58,740 bases of DNA, taken from positions 1 through 58,740 of the forward strand of contig WFOE01000119.1 of the NCBI GenBank assembly GCA_015488215.1, in the 5' to 3' direction. The position numbers and the translations under genes are program-made. Below, one piece after another: positions 46,267-55,098 of this stretch (the stretch's first letter is position 1; every line of letters begins with the position of its first letter). The notes beneath the pieces are model-generated. The model made no database searches and was not told the DNA's origin. It saw only the letters and a program-made list of their open reading frames with translations. This stretch comes from Planctomycetales bacterium. Lineage in GTDB: Bacteria; Planctomycetota; Planctomycetia; Pirellulales; S012-138.

Positions 46267-47642
46267 ACGTGTTGGTAGCTTCGGGCATGTTTCTGCTGGG
46301 CGCATGCCTGGGAGCGGCGGCCAATCTGGCTATTTATCGCCTGGCCTACTGGCCGCGGCCCTGGAGCCCTTGGAACCCGCTGGCCGATTGTCTGGCCCGA
46401 GCCTGGGGCGGGCGGCCCCTCCCCTGGCCCTGGCTGGCCGACTCCCGTGACGGCCGGGGCAGCACGTCCCGGCGGAAAAAAACGAACCGCCATGTCCATT
46501 CGCGGCCACCTTCTTTTTCCTGGCAACTGTTCGTGCCCGTCTGGGGGTGGCTTGTGCTGCGGGCCAAAGCCCCCTGGAAAAAGTGGCCGGAGCTGTTTCC
46601 GCCCGGGTTTTGGATTCGCGGGCTGCTGGTCGAACTGGGCACGGGCGCGCTGGTGCTCTGGTGGTTCCACCATGCGGTGAAAGCGTGGCTGGGCATGTCG
46701 TTGCCGCAAGGCGTGCCATCGGAGGCGGAACTTCCCGGCGCGTGGTCGGCCTGGGGCACCTGGGTTTGGGGGGTGGGATTGTACTTTTTCCTCATCGTCG
46801 CTAGCGGCATCGACCTGGACGAATGGACCATTCCCGACGCGGTCACCGTCCCCGGCACTCTGCTGGCTCTGGTCCTGGCCGCGCTGTGGCCTCAGGCGGG
46901 CCTGCCGGTCTGGGGCGAACAGGCCCTGGAAGTACTCGGCCCTTTCTGGCCCCAGAAGGTACAGCAGTGGTTGCCGCCGGGACAGTGGGGCTCGCTTGGC
47001 GTTCTGGGCGGCTGTGCGTTGTTGTGGTGTTACGCCCTGGTGCCGCGCCGCTGGTACCCGCGACGAGGCTTGCGATTTGCCCTCTGGTTCTTCTTCGCCC
47101 GCATGGTTACCCATCGCACCACGCGGCGAGCGCTTGTATTACTGTTGGCCCTGGGGATGGTCAGCGCAGGGCTTTGGTATCGCGGAGGGGAAGCCTATGC
47201 TGGCTGGGTGCGAGCGATGATTGGTCTGGGCGGCGGCCTGATGCTGGCCTGGTCGGTGCGAGTGGTAACCAGCCTGGCGCTACAGAAGGAAGCCCTGGGC
47301 TTTGGCGACGTGACGTTGATGGGCATGATTGGCGCCTACCTGGGCTGGCAGATGACCGTGGTGGTGTTTTTCACGGCTCCGCTGGCCGCACTGGCGCTGG
47401 TGTTGCTGGTCTGGGTCCTAGCCCGGTCGCTTCAGCAGGCGTTACCTTACGGGCCGGCGCTGTGTCTGGCCGCCGGGGTGCTGGTGGCCCGATGGGCCGG
47501 GGTGTGGGAAGCCGTAGGGCCGCTTTTTGCCCAGGCCCCGCTGGTGCTGGTTGCCTTGGTAACTTGCCTGCCGCTGATGGCCCTTTTGCTGCTGCTGATC
47601 CGCCTGCTGAAGTGGTGCCTAGCCCGGGAAACCACGTCCTGA
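46263..47642 (+). CDS. Prepilin peptidase family (A24) membrane aspartic protease
   Basis: Cuts type IV prepilin-like leader peptides at the inner membrane. The 459-residue protein has about eight membrane spans and both catalytic Asp motifs: IDLDEWTIPD (first Asp at 184) and GFGDVTLMG (Asp349). The N-terminal part starts like the family (ANLAIYRLA) but lacks the paired CxxC cysteines of the methyltransferase domain, so it may only cut. A GTG start inside the aroK stop (GTGA) is used. A long basic, poorly conserved loop lies at 60-110. Confidence 0.87.
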   Translation: MNVLVASGMFLLGACLGAAANLAIYRLAYWPRPWSPWNPLADCLARAWGGRPLPWPWLADSRDGRGSTSRRKKTNRHVHSRPPSFSWQLFVPVWGWLVLRAKAPWKKWPELFPPGFWIRGLLVELGTGALVLWWFHHAVKAWLGMSLPQGVPSEAELPGAWSAWGTWVWGVGLYFFLIVASGIDLDEWTIPDAVTVPGTLLALVLAALWPQAGLPVWGEQALEVLGPFWPQKVQQWLPPGQWGSLGVLGGCALLWCYALVPRRWYPRRGLRFALWFFFARMVTHRTTRRALVLLLALGMVSAGLWYRGGEAYAGWVRAMIGLGGGLMLAWSVRVVTSLALQKEALGFGDVTLMGMIGAYLGWQMTVVVFFTAPLAALALVLLVWVLARSLQQALPYGPALCLAAGVLVARWAGVWEAVGPLFAQAPLVLVALVTCLPLMALLLLLIRLLKWCLARETTS

Positions 47643-47701
47643 AAGTCCGAAGCCCCCCTGCCAGGCCAAAGAAAGGCAGCCGCACCTACCTCCGGAAGCG
47701 T

Positions 47702-48448
47702 TCAGCCGGTTCCGAACATTTGTTCGGGGGGAATCTGGTACGCCCGAATCCGCCAGGAACCTGCTCCTTTGGAACCCACGGGGCGCACGAAACTCACAGA
47801 TAGCGTCACGTCTTTGGTTTTGCCATCTTGATCCACCACGCGCAGCTTGTACTCGCGGCTAAGTATTTCCGTGTTGTTCTCCGCGAGCCGGCCCCAGGTC
47901 AACGACTCAAGCACTTTCACTTCCTGGGCCGAAGCGAGAAACGATATGGTCAGGTCCTGCTTGAATGTTTCCAGCGCCTCGGCCAGGGAGGGATCGGACG
48001 AATACTCGGCGGCAATCTTCTCCGGAGAGATACGAACCCAAGGGTCGCGGGTTAGTTGATGCGCCTTGGCCAACTGGCCGCTGCGCAGGTATTTCAAGAA
48101 CTGCTGTAACACGGCGTCCGCCTGGCTTTCCACCCGGGCCGTCTCCACCGCCTGATAGGTAATGGCGCCGGCGGCGAAAAACACTCCCAAAAACACCCCC
48201 AACCATGCAGCGCGCCGACCAATGGGAACCGGTTCCACGTCTTGCGTCTGCCACAGCGCGGCCGCTCCGAGCAGGGTCGCGACCAGGGGAATCCACAAAA
48301 AGCAAGAGCTTACCAAGACCAGAGCCGACGCGATTCCCAGCAACAGGGCCAGAATCGCCATCCAACTGATCGGTCGGGAAGAAGGATGGGACTCGGCCAG
48401 AGCCTCGGTCTGACCAAGCCCTACATTTTCGGTTTCAGTGGCCGACAT
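47702..48448 (-). CDS. Membrane protein with two spans, unknown function
   Basis: The 248-residue product has a Glu/Thr-rich cytoplasmic head, two spans (WMAILALLLGIASALVLVSSCFLWIP and AAWLGVFLGVFFAAGAITY) and a soluble tail of about 130 residues. The span pair with GRRAAWLG between resembles DUF4190-like proteins. The tail looks like a small alpha/beta domain. The start at 48448 (MSATETENVG) follows AAGG. It is convergent with the peptidase gene. Confidence 0.75.
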   Translation of the reverse strand: MSATETENVGLGQTEALAESHPSSRPISWMAILALLLGIASALVLVSSCFLWIPLVATLLGAAALWQTQDVEPVPIGRRAAWLGVFLGVFFAAGAITYQAVETARVESQADAVLQQFLKYLRSGQLAKAHQLTRDPWVRISPEKIAAEYSSDPSLAEALETFKQDLTISFLASAQEVKVLESLTWGRLAENNTEILSREYKLRVVDQDGKTKDVTLSVSFVRPVGSKGAGSWRIRAYQIPPEQMFGTG

Positions 48449-48637
48449 GGCGGAGCCTTGACAGTCTGTTTTGCAGTTCGGCGGCGGACAAAGGAAACTG
48501 CACCGTGCGAACGTTTCTGCCCTGAAGTCCATCCTACTTGAACAGTTCGCGGCGCAAAGACTCTTGCCGCTCTGGCAGCAGCACCCGCGGCGAAAGCCGC
48601 CGGAAGCTCTCACTCCCAAAACGCCGAGGGCTTCCCG

Positions 48638-49999
48638 CTACGACTTGCCCAGTACTTCTTCGATCGATTCGCCCAGAATCTCCACCATCCGGTCGGCCTG
48701 TTCCCACTCGGTCACGTAACAGGGGGCGATGTTGTACACGTCGCCCCGAAGGCGAGTGAACATCCCTCGCCGCTGCGTGGCCTGGTGGACCCGTTCGCCG
48801 ATGGCCTCTTCCGGCGGGAACTCGGCCTTGGTTGCCTTGTCGGCCACCAGCTCCACGGCGGCCATCAGCCCCAGCCCGCGCACCTGGCCCACATGCGGGT
48901 GGCTCTCCAGCGAGCGCAGTCCCGTCAGGATGCGCCGACCTAGCTCGCAAGCCCGCTCCAGTAACCCCTCGCGTTGCAGAATCCGCAGCGTCTCCAGCGC
49001 CACGGCACAGCCGACCGGGTGGCCCGAATACGTATAAGCGTGCATCCACTTTCCCTGGCCCTGGTCAATCGCTTCGGCAATCTGGTCGCTTACGCCCATG
49101 CCGCCCAAGGGAAAGTAGCCGCTGGTGATCCCCTTGGCAAAAGTGACGATATCCGGCTCCACGCCGTAGTGCTCCAGGGCGAACCAACGCCCCGTGCGGC
49201 CAAAACCGGTGATTACTTCGTCGGCAATCAGCAGCACCTGGTAGCGGTCGCAGATTTGGCGCACTCGGGGCCAGTAATCGTCCTGGGGCACAATCACCCC
49301 GGCGGCCCCCTGCACCGGCTCGCCCACAAACGCCGCCACGCGGTCGGCCCCCAGCCGCAAAATCTCCTCTTCCAGCAAGTCGGCGGCTGCCTGGCCCGGG
49401 GTGCGGCGATCCTCGGGCCCCCGGGGCTCGAAGCGGAAGCGGTACGGATAAGGACTTTCGATGTGCGAAAACTCCGGCGCAGTGGGGCCGAAAGCGTCCC
49501 AGTAGCCCGGGATGCCCGTGGCGCTCATCGCCCCCAGCGTAGTCCCGTGGTAGCCCCAGCGACGGCTGATGATGTGCACCTTTTCCGGCTTGCCCTGGAG
49601 CTTCCAGTAATAGCGGGCGGTTTTGAAGGCCGCCTCGTTGGCTTCGGCCCCCCCGCTGGTGAAGAAAAAGCGGTTAATCCGGCCGTAACAGAGCTGGGCC
49701 AACTGCTCGGCCAACTGCACGCTCCAGGGGTTGGTCGAACCGGCATAGCCGGAAGCGTAAGCCAGGCGTTGCATCTGTTCGGCGGCGGCTCGGGCCAGCT
49801 CCTGCCGCCCGTGCCCCAGAATCACGTTCCACAGCCCGGACAGAGCGTCCAAATACTCCCGACCATCGGCATCGACCAGCACGGCCCCTCGGCCGGCCAC
49901 CCAAACGTGGCCCTGCTGCTGCAACGCAGGCTTGTGCAGCGAATGGACCTGATACTGCTGATCCCGGGCAAGCCAGTCGACCCGTTCGGATTCCACCAC
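48638..49999 (-). CDS. Class III PLP aminotransferase
   Basis: The 453-residue enzyme has the class III order: FFTSGGAEANEAAFKTAR, the WGYHGTTLGAMSATG segment, FVGEPVQGAAGVIVP, LLIADEVITGFGRTG with Asp260, and the PLP Lys289 in TFAKGITSGYFPLGG. The family moves amino groups from omega-amino acids, diamines or taurine to pyruvate or 2-oxoglutarate; the donor is not decided by sequence. The start is GTG at 49999, with GGAG 5 nt upstream. It is divergent from the sulfite reductase gene. Confidence 0.92.
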   Translation of the reverse strand: MVESERVDWLARDQQYQVHSLHKPALQQQGHVWVAGRGAVLVDADGREYLDALSGLWNVILGHGRQELARAAAEQMQRLAYASGYAGSTNPWSVQLAEQLAQLCYGRINRFFFTSGGAEANEAAFKTARYYWKLQGKPEKVHIISRRWGYHGTTLGAMSATGIPGYWDAFGPTAPEFSHIESPYPYRFRFEPRGPEDRRTPGQAAADLLEEEILRLGADRVAAFVGEPVQGAAGVIVPQDDYWPRVRQICDRYQVLLIADEVITGFGRTGRWFALEHYGVEPDIVTFAKGITSGYFPLGGMGVSDQIAEAIDQGQGKWMHAYTYSGHPVGCAVALETLRILQREGLLERACELGRRILTGLRSLESHPHVGQVRGLGLMAAVELVADKATKAEFPPEEAIGERVHQATQRRGMFTRLRGDVYNIAPCYVTEWEQADRMVEILGESIEEVLGKS

Positions 50000-50042
50000 G
50001 GTTGCTCCTGCTCCATCTGGGGGGTGTCGGCTGGGATTCTCG

Positions 50043-50070
50043 TTGACAGCGGGCCAGAAACGACTACACT
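50043..50070 (+). promoter_or_regulatory. Promoter of the sulfite reductase gene
   Basis: A perfect -35 box TTGACA at 50043-50048 and a TACACT -10 box at 50065-50070, with 16 bp between. Transcription would start near 50077, giving a leader of about 180 nt. Confidence 0.5.
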
Positions 50071-50080
50071 TTTCTGTTGA

Positions 50081-50096
50081 TTACTATGTTTAGTAA
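50081..50096. promoter_or_regulatory. Palindromic operator candidate
   Basis: TTACTATGTTTAGTAA is a perfect 6-bp inverted repeat with a 4-nt centre in an AT-rich stretch, a few bases after the predicted start of transcription. It has the size and place of a repressor site; the regulator family is unknown (Rrf2-type is a guess). Confidence 0.45.
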
Positions 50097-50256
50097 AAAA
50101 GTCATGTTAGGCTGAAGCCATCGGGCCGCTTGTTCCGATCTTGCCTTATAGCGGGAATGTTGCGATTGTGCCACCGCCTGGCAGGATCCTGGGGCGGCGC
50201 TGCCTGAGGAAAAAAACACGGAGCCTAACTATCCGCTTCTGTCAACGAGGGTCACG

Positions 50257-51915
50257 ATGAGCCAGCAGCCGATCACCGACCTGGAAACCGCCCGGCGACG
50301 CCGGCTGGAACGCCGACGCCAGCGAGCCCAGCGCCCGGTCACTCACGAAGAGATCCTGCGCCGCAATCTGGCCGAGCGGATCAAGCACGAAAAACTGCCT
50401 TACCACGTGGACTTGCAACGCCTGGCCCAGACCAGCTACGAGGAAATCCACGAAGACGACATTCTGCGGTTGCACTGGTTCGGCCTGTATCACGACAAGC
50501 CGAAAGTGGGCCGCTTCATGATGCGGGTGAAGATTCCAGGCGGGCGACTCACTCCTGAGCAGGCTCGCTGCATCGGACAAGTGGCCGTGGACTTTGGCCG
50601 CAACCGCCTGGAGCTGACCACGCGGCAGGACCTTCAGATTCACGACATCCAGCTTCCCGCCGTGCCGGAAATCTTCCGTCGGTTCGACACCGTGGGCTTG
50701 ACCACCCGCGGGGCGTGCGGGGACGTGTTGCGCAACATCACCTCCTGCCCCGTGGCCGGAATCTCCCGCGAGGAGCTGTTCGACGTCTGGCCGCTGATCC
50801 GCGCCGCCCAGGAACGCTTCTCCGGCAAGGACGAGTTCGGCAATCTGCCCCGGAAACACAAGTGGACCATCGGCGCCTGCCCCTGGCATTGCAACGCCCC
50901 GGAAATCCACGACGTAGCCCTGCAGGCGGTCATCCAGGACGGCACGCAGGGCTATGCGGTGTGGGTCGGTGGCGGACTTTCCACCGTGCCGCGGGTGGCC
51001 CGCAGTTTGGGCGTGTTCGTCACCCACGACGAAGCCCTCGAAGTGCTCGAAGCCGTGCTGCATATCTGGAGCACCGATTTGAAGTACCGGCTCACCCGAG
51101 CCAAGGCCCGCTTCAAGTTCCTGGTGGACGACTACGGCGTGGACACGGTGCGGGAAAAGATTCAGCAGCGGATCGGGCGCACGCTCACCCCGCTGCAACA
51201 GGAGCCCCGAGCCCGCGGCCGCAACTCCCACCTGGGCGTGCATCCGCAGAAACAACCCGGGCTGAACTACGTGGGCTTTCCGGTCTTTCCCGGCCTCCTC
51301 AGCGGCGAGCAGCTCATCCGGATTGCCGATGTGGTGGAACGGGCCGGCGGCGACATCCGCCTGACCCGGGAACAAAATCTGGTGGTGGGCAACGTGCCGG
51401 AAGAAAAGACCCAAGAGCTGATCTCCGGCATGGCGCAGGCCGGGGTGTCGCTGGAAGGGAACCCCCTTCGGGGTCAGTCCATCGGCTGCACTGGTGACCC
51501 TTACTGCAACTATGCCGTGGGCGACACCAAGCCCAAACTGGTGCAATTGGTCGAAGCCCTCGAACAGCGCTTTGGCAACGACGTGGCCGGACTGCACATT
51601 TACCTGGACGGCTGCCCGCACTCCTGCGGCCAGCACTGGGTGGGCGACATTGGCGTGCAGGGCACCACGGCCAAAACGCCCGAGGGCAAAGTGCCGGCCT
51701 ACGACATCCTGCTCCGCGGCGGTCTGGGGGCCCAACCGGCGATTGGCAAGGCCGTCGTCCGCCGCGTGCCGCACTACGAACTGATTGATACGGTCATCCG
51801 TCTAGTGGACCATTACCTGAAACACCGCCAGGAAGGAGAAACCCTCCAGCAGTTCTTCACCCGGCTGGAAGACCAGCAAATCCAGGCGGTGGCCGCCGGC
51901 CAGGTGGCCGCATAG
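50257..51915 (+). CDS. Ferredoxin-type siroheme sulfite (or nitrite) reductase
   Basis: Reduces sulfite to sulfide, or nitrite to ammonia, by six electrons using siroheme and a 4Fe-4S cluster. The 552-residue protein has the two-fold repeat of the family. The cluster Cys are in IGCTGDPYCNYA (from about residue 409) and LDGCPHSCGQ (from about 449). The assimilatory cysH gene 98 bp downstream points to sulfite. The start at 50257 follows GAGGGT. It is cytoplasmic. Confidence 0.9.
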   Translation: MSQQPITDLETARRRRLERRRQRAQRPVTHEEILRRNLAERIKHEKLPYHVDLQRLAQTSYEEIHEDDILRLHWFGLYHDKPKVGRFMMRVKIPGGRLTPEQARCIGQVAVDFGRNRLELTTRQDLQIHDIQLPAVPEIFRRFDTVGLTTRGACGDVLRNITSCPVAGISREELFDVWPLIRAAQERFSGKDEFGNLPRKHKWTIGACPWHCNAPEIHDVALQAVIQDGTQGYAVWVGGGLSTVPRVARSLGVFVTHDEALEVLEAVLHIWSTDLKYRLTRAKARFKFLVDDYGVDTVREKIQQRIGRTLTPLQQEPRARGRNSHLGVHPQKQPGLNYVGFPVFPGLLSGEQLIRIADVVERAGGDIRLTREQNLVVGNVPEEKTQELISGMAQAGVSLEGNPLRGQSIGCTGDPYCNYAVGDTKPKLVQLVEALEQRFGNDVAGLHIYLDGCPHSCGQHWVGDIGVQGTTAKTPEGKVPAYDILLRGGLGAQPAIGKAVVRRVPHYELIDTVIRLVDHYLKHRQEGETLQQFFTRLEDQQIQAVAAGQVAA

Positions 51916-52013
51916 CCCTGGAGTTGCCCGAGTTTTGATCCCGCATACGGAACCCTCGGGGACCCGGACGTTCCCCGATTTCCAAGCCGCTCCGTGCCAC
52001 GGAGGTCGCTGCG

Positions 52014-52934
52014 ATGAGCACCGTCCCTCAACCTGAACCCAAGCCCTCGCCGAAACTTTCCTTGTGGCAGGCTGACAACAACCAGGGAGAACACTCCATG
52101 AGCCAAGCCGACCTGAAACGAAGCCACGAACCCCGGGAACTGATGGACGATTATGAAGCGGGCCATTGGGCCACGCACTTCGAAGACCGCGAGCCGGAGG
52201 AAGTGCTCGAATGGGCCCTGCAACGCTTCCATCCTCGCATGGCCGTCGTCACCAGCTTGCAGGCCGAAACGCTCGTGCTGCTGGACATGGCTTGGCACAT
52301 CAACCCGGAGGTGCGGGTCATTACGGTCGATACGGGCCGGTTGCCGCAGGAAACCTACGAGCTGATTGACCGGATTCGGGACAAGTACGGCATCAAGGTG
52401 GAAGTGCTGTTCCCCGACACCCGCGTGGTCGAAGCCATGGTCCGCAAGCACGGTCCCAATCTGTTCTACAAGAGCGTGCCGCTGCGGCTGTTGTGCTGCC
52501 ACATCCGCAAAGTGATTCCCTTGCAGCGGGCGCTGGAAGGACTGGATGCCTGGGTGACCGGGCTGCGACGGGAACAGTGGGCCACCCGGGCCAACATCCG
52601 CAAGGTGGAACTGGACCACGACCACGGCGGTATCGTCAAGCTCAACCCCTTGGCCGACTGGACCAAAGAGGACGTGTGGAATTACATCAAGGAGTTCGAC
52701 GTCCCTTACAACCCCCTCTATGACAAAAACTACACCAGCATCGGCTGCGCCCCCTGCACACGTCCCACCAAACCGGGCGAAGACCCGCGGGCGGGCCGCT
52801 GGTGGTGGGAAAGCGGCGCCCCCAAGGAATGCGGCATCCACTGCACCGTGGAAACCGGCAGCTTCGAGCACGAAGTGAAGGCCATCCTGGGCGAAGCCGG
52901 CGACATGGTGCACGAAGGCGGCTCCGGCATCTAA
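52014..52934 (+). CDS. cysH: Adenylyl-/phosphoadenylyl-sulfate reductase
   Basis: Reduces activated sulfate to sulfite in cysteine synthesis, feeding the upstream sulfite reductase. The 306-residue protein has the PP-loop domain (VVTSLQAETLVLLDMA, VDTGRLPQETYEL). It keeps the Cys pair 161-162 and Cys245/Cys248 (GCAPC), which bind a 4Fe-4S cluster in APS reductases, and ECGIHC near the end with the catalytic Cys. APS is thus the likelier substrate than PAPS. GGAGGT lies 7 bp before 52014; a second good start is 52098 after GGGAGA. Confidence 0.93.
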   Translation: MSTVPQPEPKPSPKLSLWQADNNQGEHSMSQADLKRSHEPRELMDDYEAGHWATHFEDREPEEVLEWALQRFHPRMAVVTSLQAETLVLLDMAWHINPEVRVITVDTGRLPQETYELIDRIRDKYGIKVEVLFPDTRVVEAMVRKHGPNLFYKSVPLRLLCCHIRKVIPLQRALEGLDAWVTGLRREQWATRANIRKVELDHDHGGIVKLNPLADWTKEDVWNYIKEFDVPYNPLYDKNYTSIGCAPCTRPTKPGEDPRAGRWWWESGAPKECGIHCTVETGSFEHEVKAILGEAGDMVHEGGSGI

Positions 52935-52974
52935 CGCTTGTCGAAGACCAGAACAGGGGAAACCAGTCGGGCTC

Positions 52975-54225
52975 TTATCCGGCAAAGCCGTAGCGGCGGT
53001 CGATTTCCTGTTGATACTGGTTCGCCTGGCCGGAGAGTACCTCGTCGACCGTCACGCGTCGCCCGGCGGTCGCCGACTCCAAAATGGCAAACGCGCAGGC
53101 CAGATCGCGCAGGCCCTCCTGACCGCTGGTTTCCGGCTGAGTTCCCTGCCGAATCGCCTGGAGCCAGTCCAGTTGGTTCAGGGCGAAGCTGTCGCGCAGT
53201 CCCAACGGGAACCACCGCTGTTTCAGCTCCTCGGGAGCTTGCGACCAGAACAGCTCATCCAGCGCGGCGGAAGTGCCGTCGGCCAGGGTGACTTCGTTGC
53301 CTGTAACGCGCCCGCCGGCTCCGTACCACACGGTGCCCTGGCCCATCCGGGTCGGACCGCCGCGGCCGGCCCAGCTTGCGCACAGATTGCCCACGGCGCC
53401 GCTTGTGCTTTCGAAAGCGGCAAAGAACGTATCGTCGGCGTCGCAATCGATCTGCTGCACCACGTTGCCTTGGGCATCGCGAATTACTCGCCGTGGCTCT
53501 ACCACGGCCGTCTGGCCGCAGATTGCGGTGACCTCGCCGGCCACCTGGCGAATCTGGTCGAAAAAGTGCACGCCCAGGTCCAGGCTCAAGCCGCCCCCTT
53601 CCAGTCGCCGGTGCCGCCAAGGGGTTTGGGCCACCACCAGATCCGGCGCCCACCACGTGGCCACGTAGCCCAAGTAGAGCATCTGCAACGGCCCCAGCGG
53701 TCCTTGGGGACCGAAAGCCCAAGTGAGGTATCGGGTCTGTTCGTTTTGGCGGAAGTTTTCAAACACGCCGAAGACCAGCCCGCGGCGCTGGGCCTCCTGG
53801 CACATCCAGCGGGCGGCCGCCACCGAGACGGCCAGCGGCTTTTGCGTAAGCAGGTGCTTGCCGTATTCAAACGCGGCCTGGGCCACCTGGTGGTGCAGCT
53901 CGTGCGTGGTGAAGTCGTTCACTGCGTCGATGGGGGCTTCGGCCATCATGCGACGATAGTCGGTATAGACTTCCACCGGCACGTCGGGCTGGAAGTCCGA
54001 AAGATATTCGTCGCCGATGGCCAGGGGGTCGCCCGGGATGTCGCTCACCGGGGGCCGTTGCGGCGGTCCTTCGCCGCGGCGGATGTACATCCGGGCGTCT
54101 TCTTCTTTGCGGGCGCAGAGGGCCGCAATCTGGAAGTCCTCCACTCCGGCTTCTCGCAGCAGCCGGTAGCCTCGCAGGTGGGCAGCCAGAATCCGCCCAC
54201 AGCCGACGATGCCGATGCGAATCAT
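52975..54225 (-). CDS. Gfo/Idh/MocA-family oxidoreductase
   Basis: The 416-residue NAD(P)-binding protein starts MIRIGIVGCGRILAAHLRGY, has the AVNDFTTHELHHQVAQAAFEYGKHLLTQKPLAVS motif (QKP for EKP), a long middle domain with GGGLSLDLGVHFFDQI, and a C-terminal CAFAILESATAGRRVTVDEVL. It acts on an unknown sugar derivative. It is intact and convergent with cysH, with 40 bp between. The start at 54225 is set by the family N-terminus; longer forms run into AT-rich DNA. Confidence 0.88.
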   Translation of the reverse strand: MIRIGIVGCGRILAAHLRGYRLLREAGVEDFQIAALCARKEEDARMYIRRGEGPPQRPPVSDIPGDPLAIGDEYLSDFQPDVPVEVYTDYRRMMAEAPIDAVNDFTTHELHHQVAQAAFEYGKHLLTQKPLAVSVAAARWMCQEAQRRGLVFGVFENFRQNEQTRYLTWAFGPQGPLGPLQMLYLGYVATWWAPDLVVAQTPWRHRRLEGGGLSLDLGVHFFDQIRQVAGEVTAICGQTAVVEPRRVIRDAQGNVVQQIDCDADDTFFAAFESTSGAVGNLCASWAGRGGPTRMGQGTVWYGAGGRVTGNEVTLADGTSAALDELFWSQAPEELKQRWFPLGLRDSFALNQLDWLQAIRQGTQPETSGQEGLRDLACAFAILESATAGRRVTVDEVLSGQANQYQQEIDRRYGFAG

Positions 54226-54439
54226 GGGCACGTCCGTTCCAGGGGGATGTTTTCGCAATCGCCAGGTTTCCCAGGGGTAATGCCTTATGTTGGGGTGTGG
54301 TTTTCGGGGGGTCAAACGATTTTTTGCTCGGAGAGTGAAAACCACCGCAGCGGCCTTCCTCGCTGCTCTGGCCGCAGGGCATGGCCGTTGATACTATGAA
54401 AGTAGAGAACGTCACTCGTACGAGGGCCAACCACCAGCC

Positions 54440-54796
54440 ATGCCAGAAACCGGTCGTTCGCTGGAAATCATCGAGCCGGTGGGATTGCGGGTCCTGGTTC
54501 GCAAAGATGAAGAACGCCGCACCACCCGCGGGGGAATCCACCTGCCGGACGAGGCCAAGATCCCGGTCATCACTGGTCGGATCGTCGCCTTGAGTGCCCA
54601 GGTGGAAAACGACCCGGACTACCCCCTGAGCAAGTACGACAAGGTGATCCTTGACCCACGGAACAGCATCCCGGTGGATTTCGAGAAGGACAACCGGTTG
54701 TTCGTCGTGCCGGTGGAAGACATCGTTGCGGTTTATCGCCGCCCTGAGGCCCCCGCCAGCGAACAGCCCGAGGAAGGCGAAGACCTGGAGTTCTGA
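54440..54796 (+). CDS. GroES-like co-chaperonin, no groEL beside it
   Basis: A 118-residue protein of the Cpn10 fold: VGLRVLVRKDEERRTTRGGIHLPDEAK matches the N-terminal strand and start of the mobile loop; GRIVALSAQVENDP and YDKVILDPRNSIPVDFEKDNRLFVVPVEDIVAVY complete the barrel. A charged tail of about 18 residues follows. GroES caps GroEL to assist folding. No groEL and no CIRCE site were seen, so it may be a second copy with its own job. Confidence 0.83.
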   Translation: MPETGRSLEIIEPVGLRVLVRKDEERRTTRGGIHLPDEAKIPVITGRIVALSAQVENDPDYPLSKYDKVILDPRNSIPVDFEKDNRLFVVPVEDIVAVYRRPEAPASEQPEEGEDLEF

Positions 54797-55098
54797 ACGG
54801 GGAGCAATTGGTTCCTGAATAGACCAGCCGACGTTCTCCACCGTCGAGCTGTGGATTCAGGTGGCAGAGGGTGTGCGGGCTTTGGAAACACAGGGGGGAT
54901 ATCTTGTTTGCGCACTGGTACAAAAAGCGACTCTTCGCAAAAAGGCGCCCCTCGTGTTTCGTGTCTGCCTAGCGACTAGTCAACACTGCAAGCGGTGTAC
55001 CCCTGGAACGGGCGCTGCCGTTACGCAATCGCAAGAGCCCTCTCTTTATGCTCAAGGACCCTATTGGTTGATTGCTTCATAGGCGTTATGCGCGCCGA
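54797..55098. other. Intergenic region between convergent genes
   Basis: No gene and no convincing terminator were seen. A weak GCGACTCTTCGC-type hairpin lies near 54930. Sequence composition is more AT-rich than the coding DNA around it. Confidence 0.3.

Noticed and set aside
54797-55098. Small gene between the GroES-like and DUF1501 genes
   Set aside because: The short frames lack a ribosome binding site and protein-like composition.
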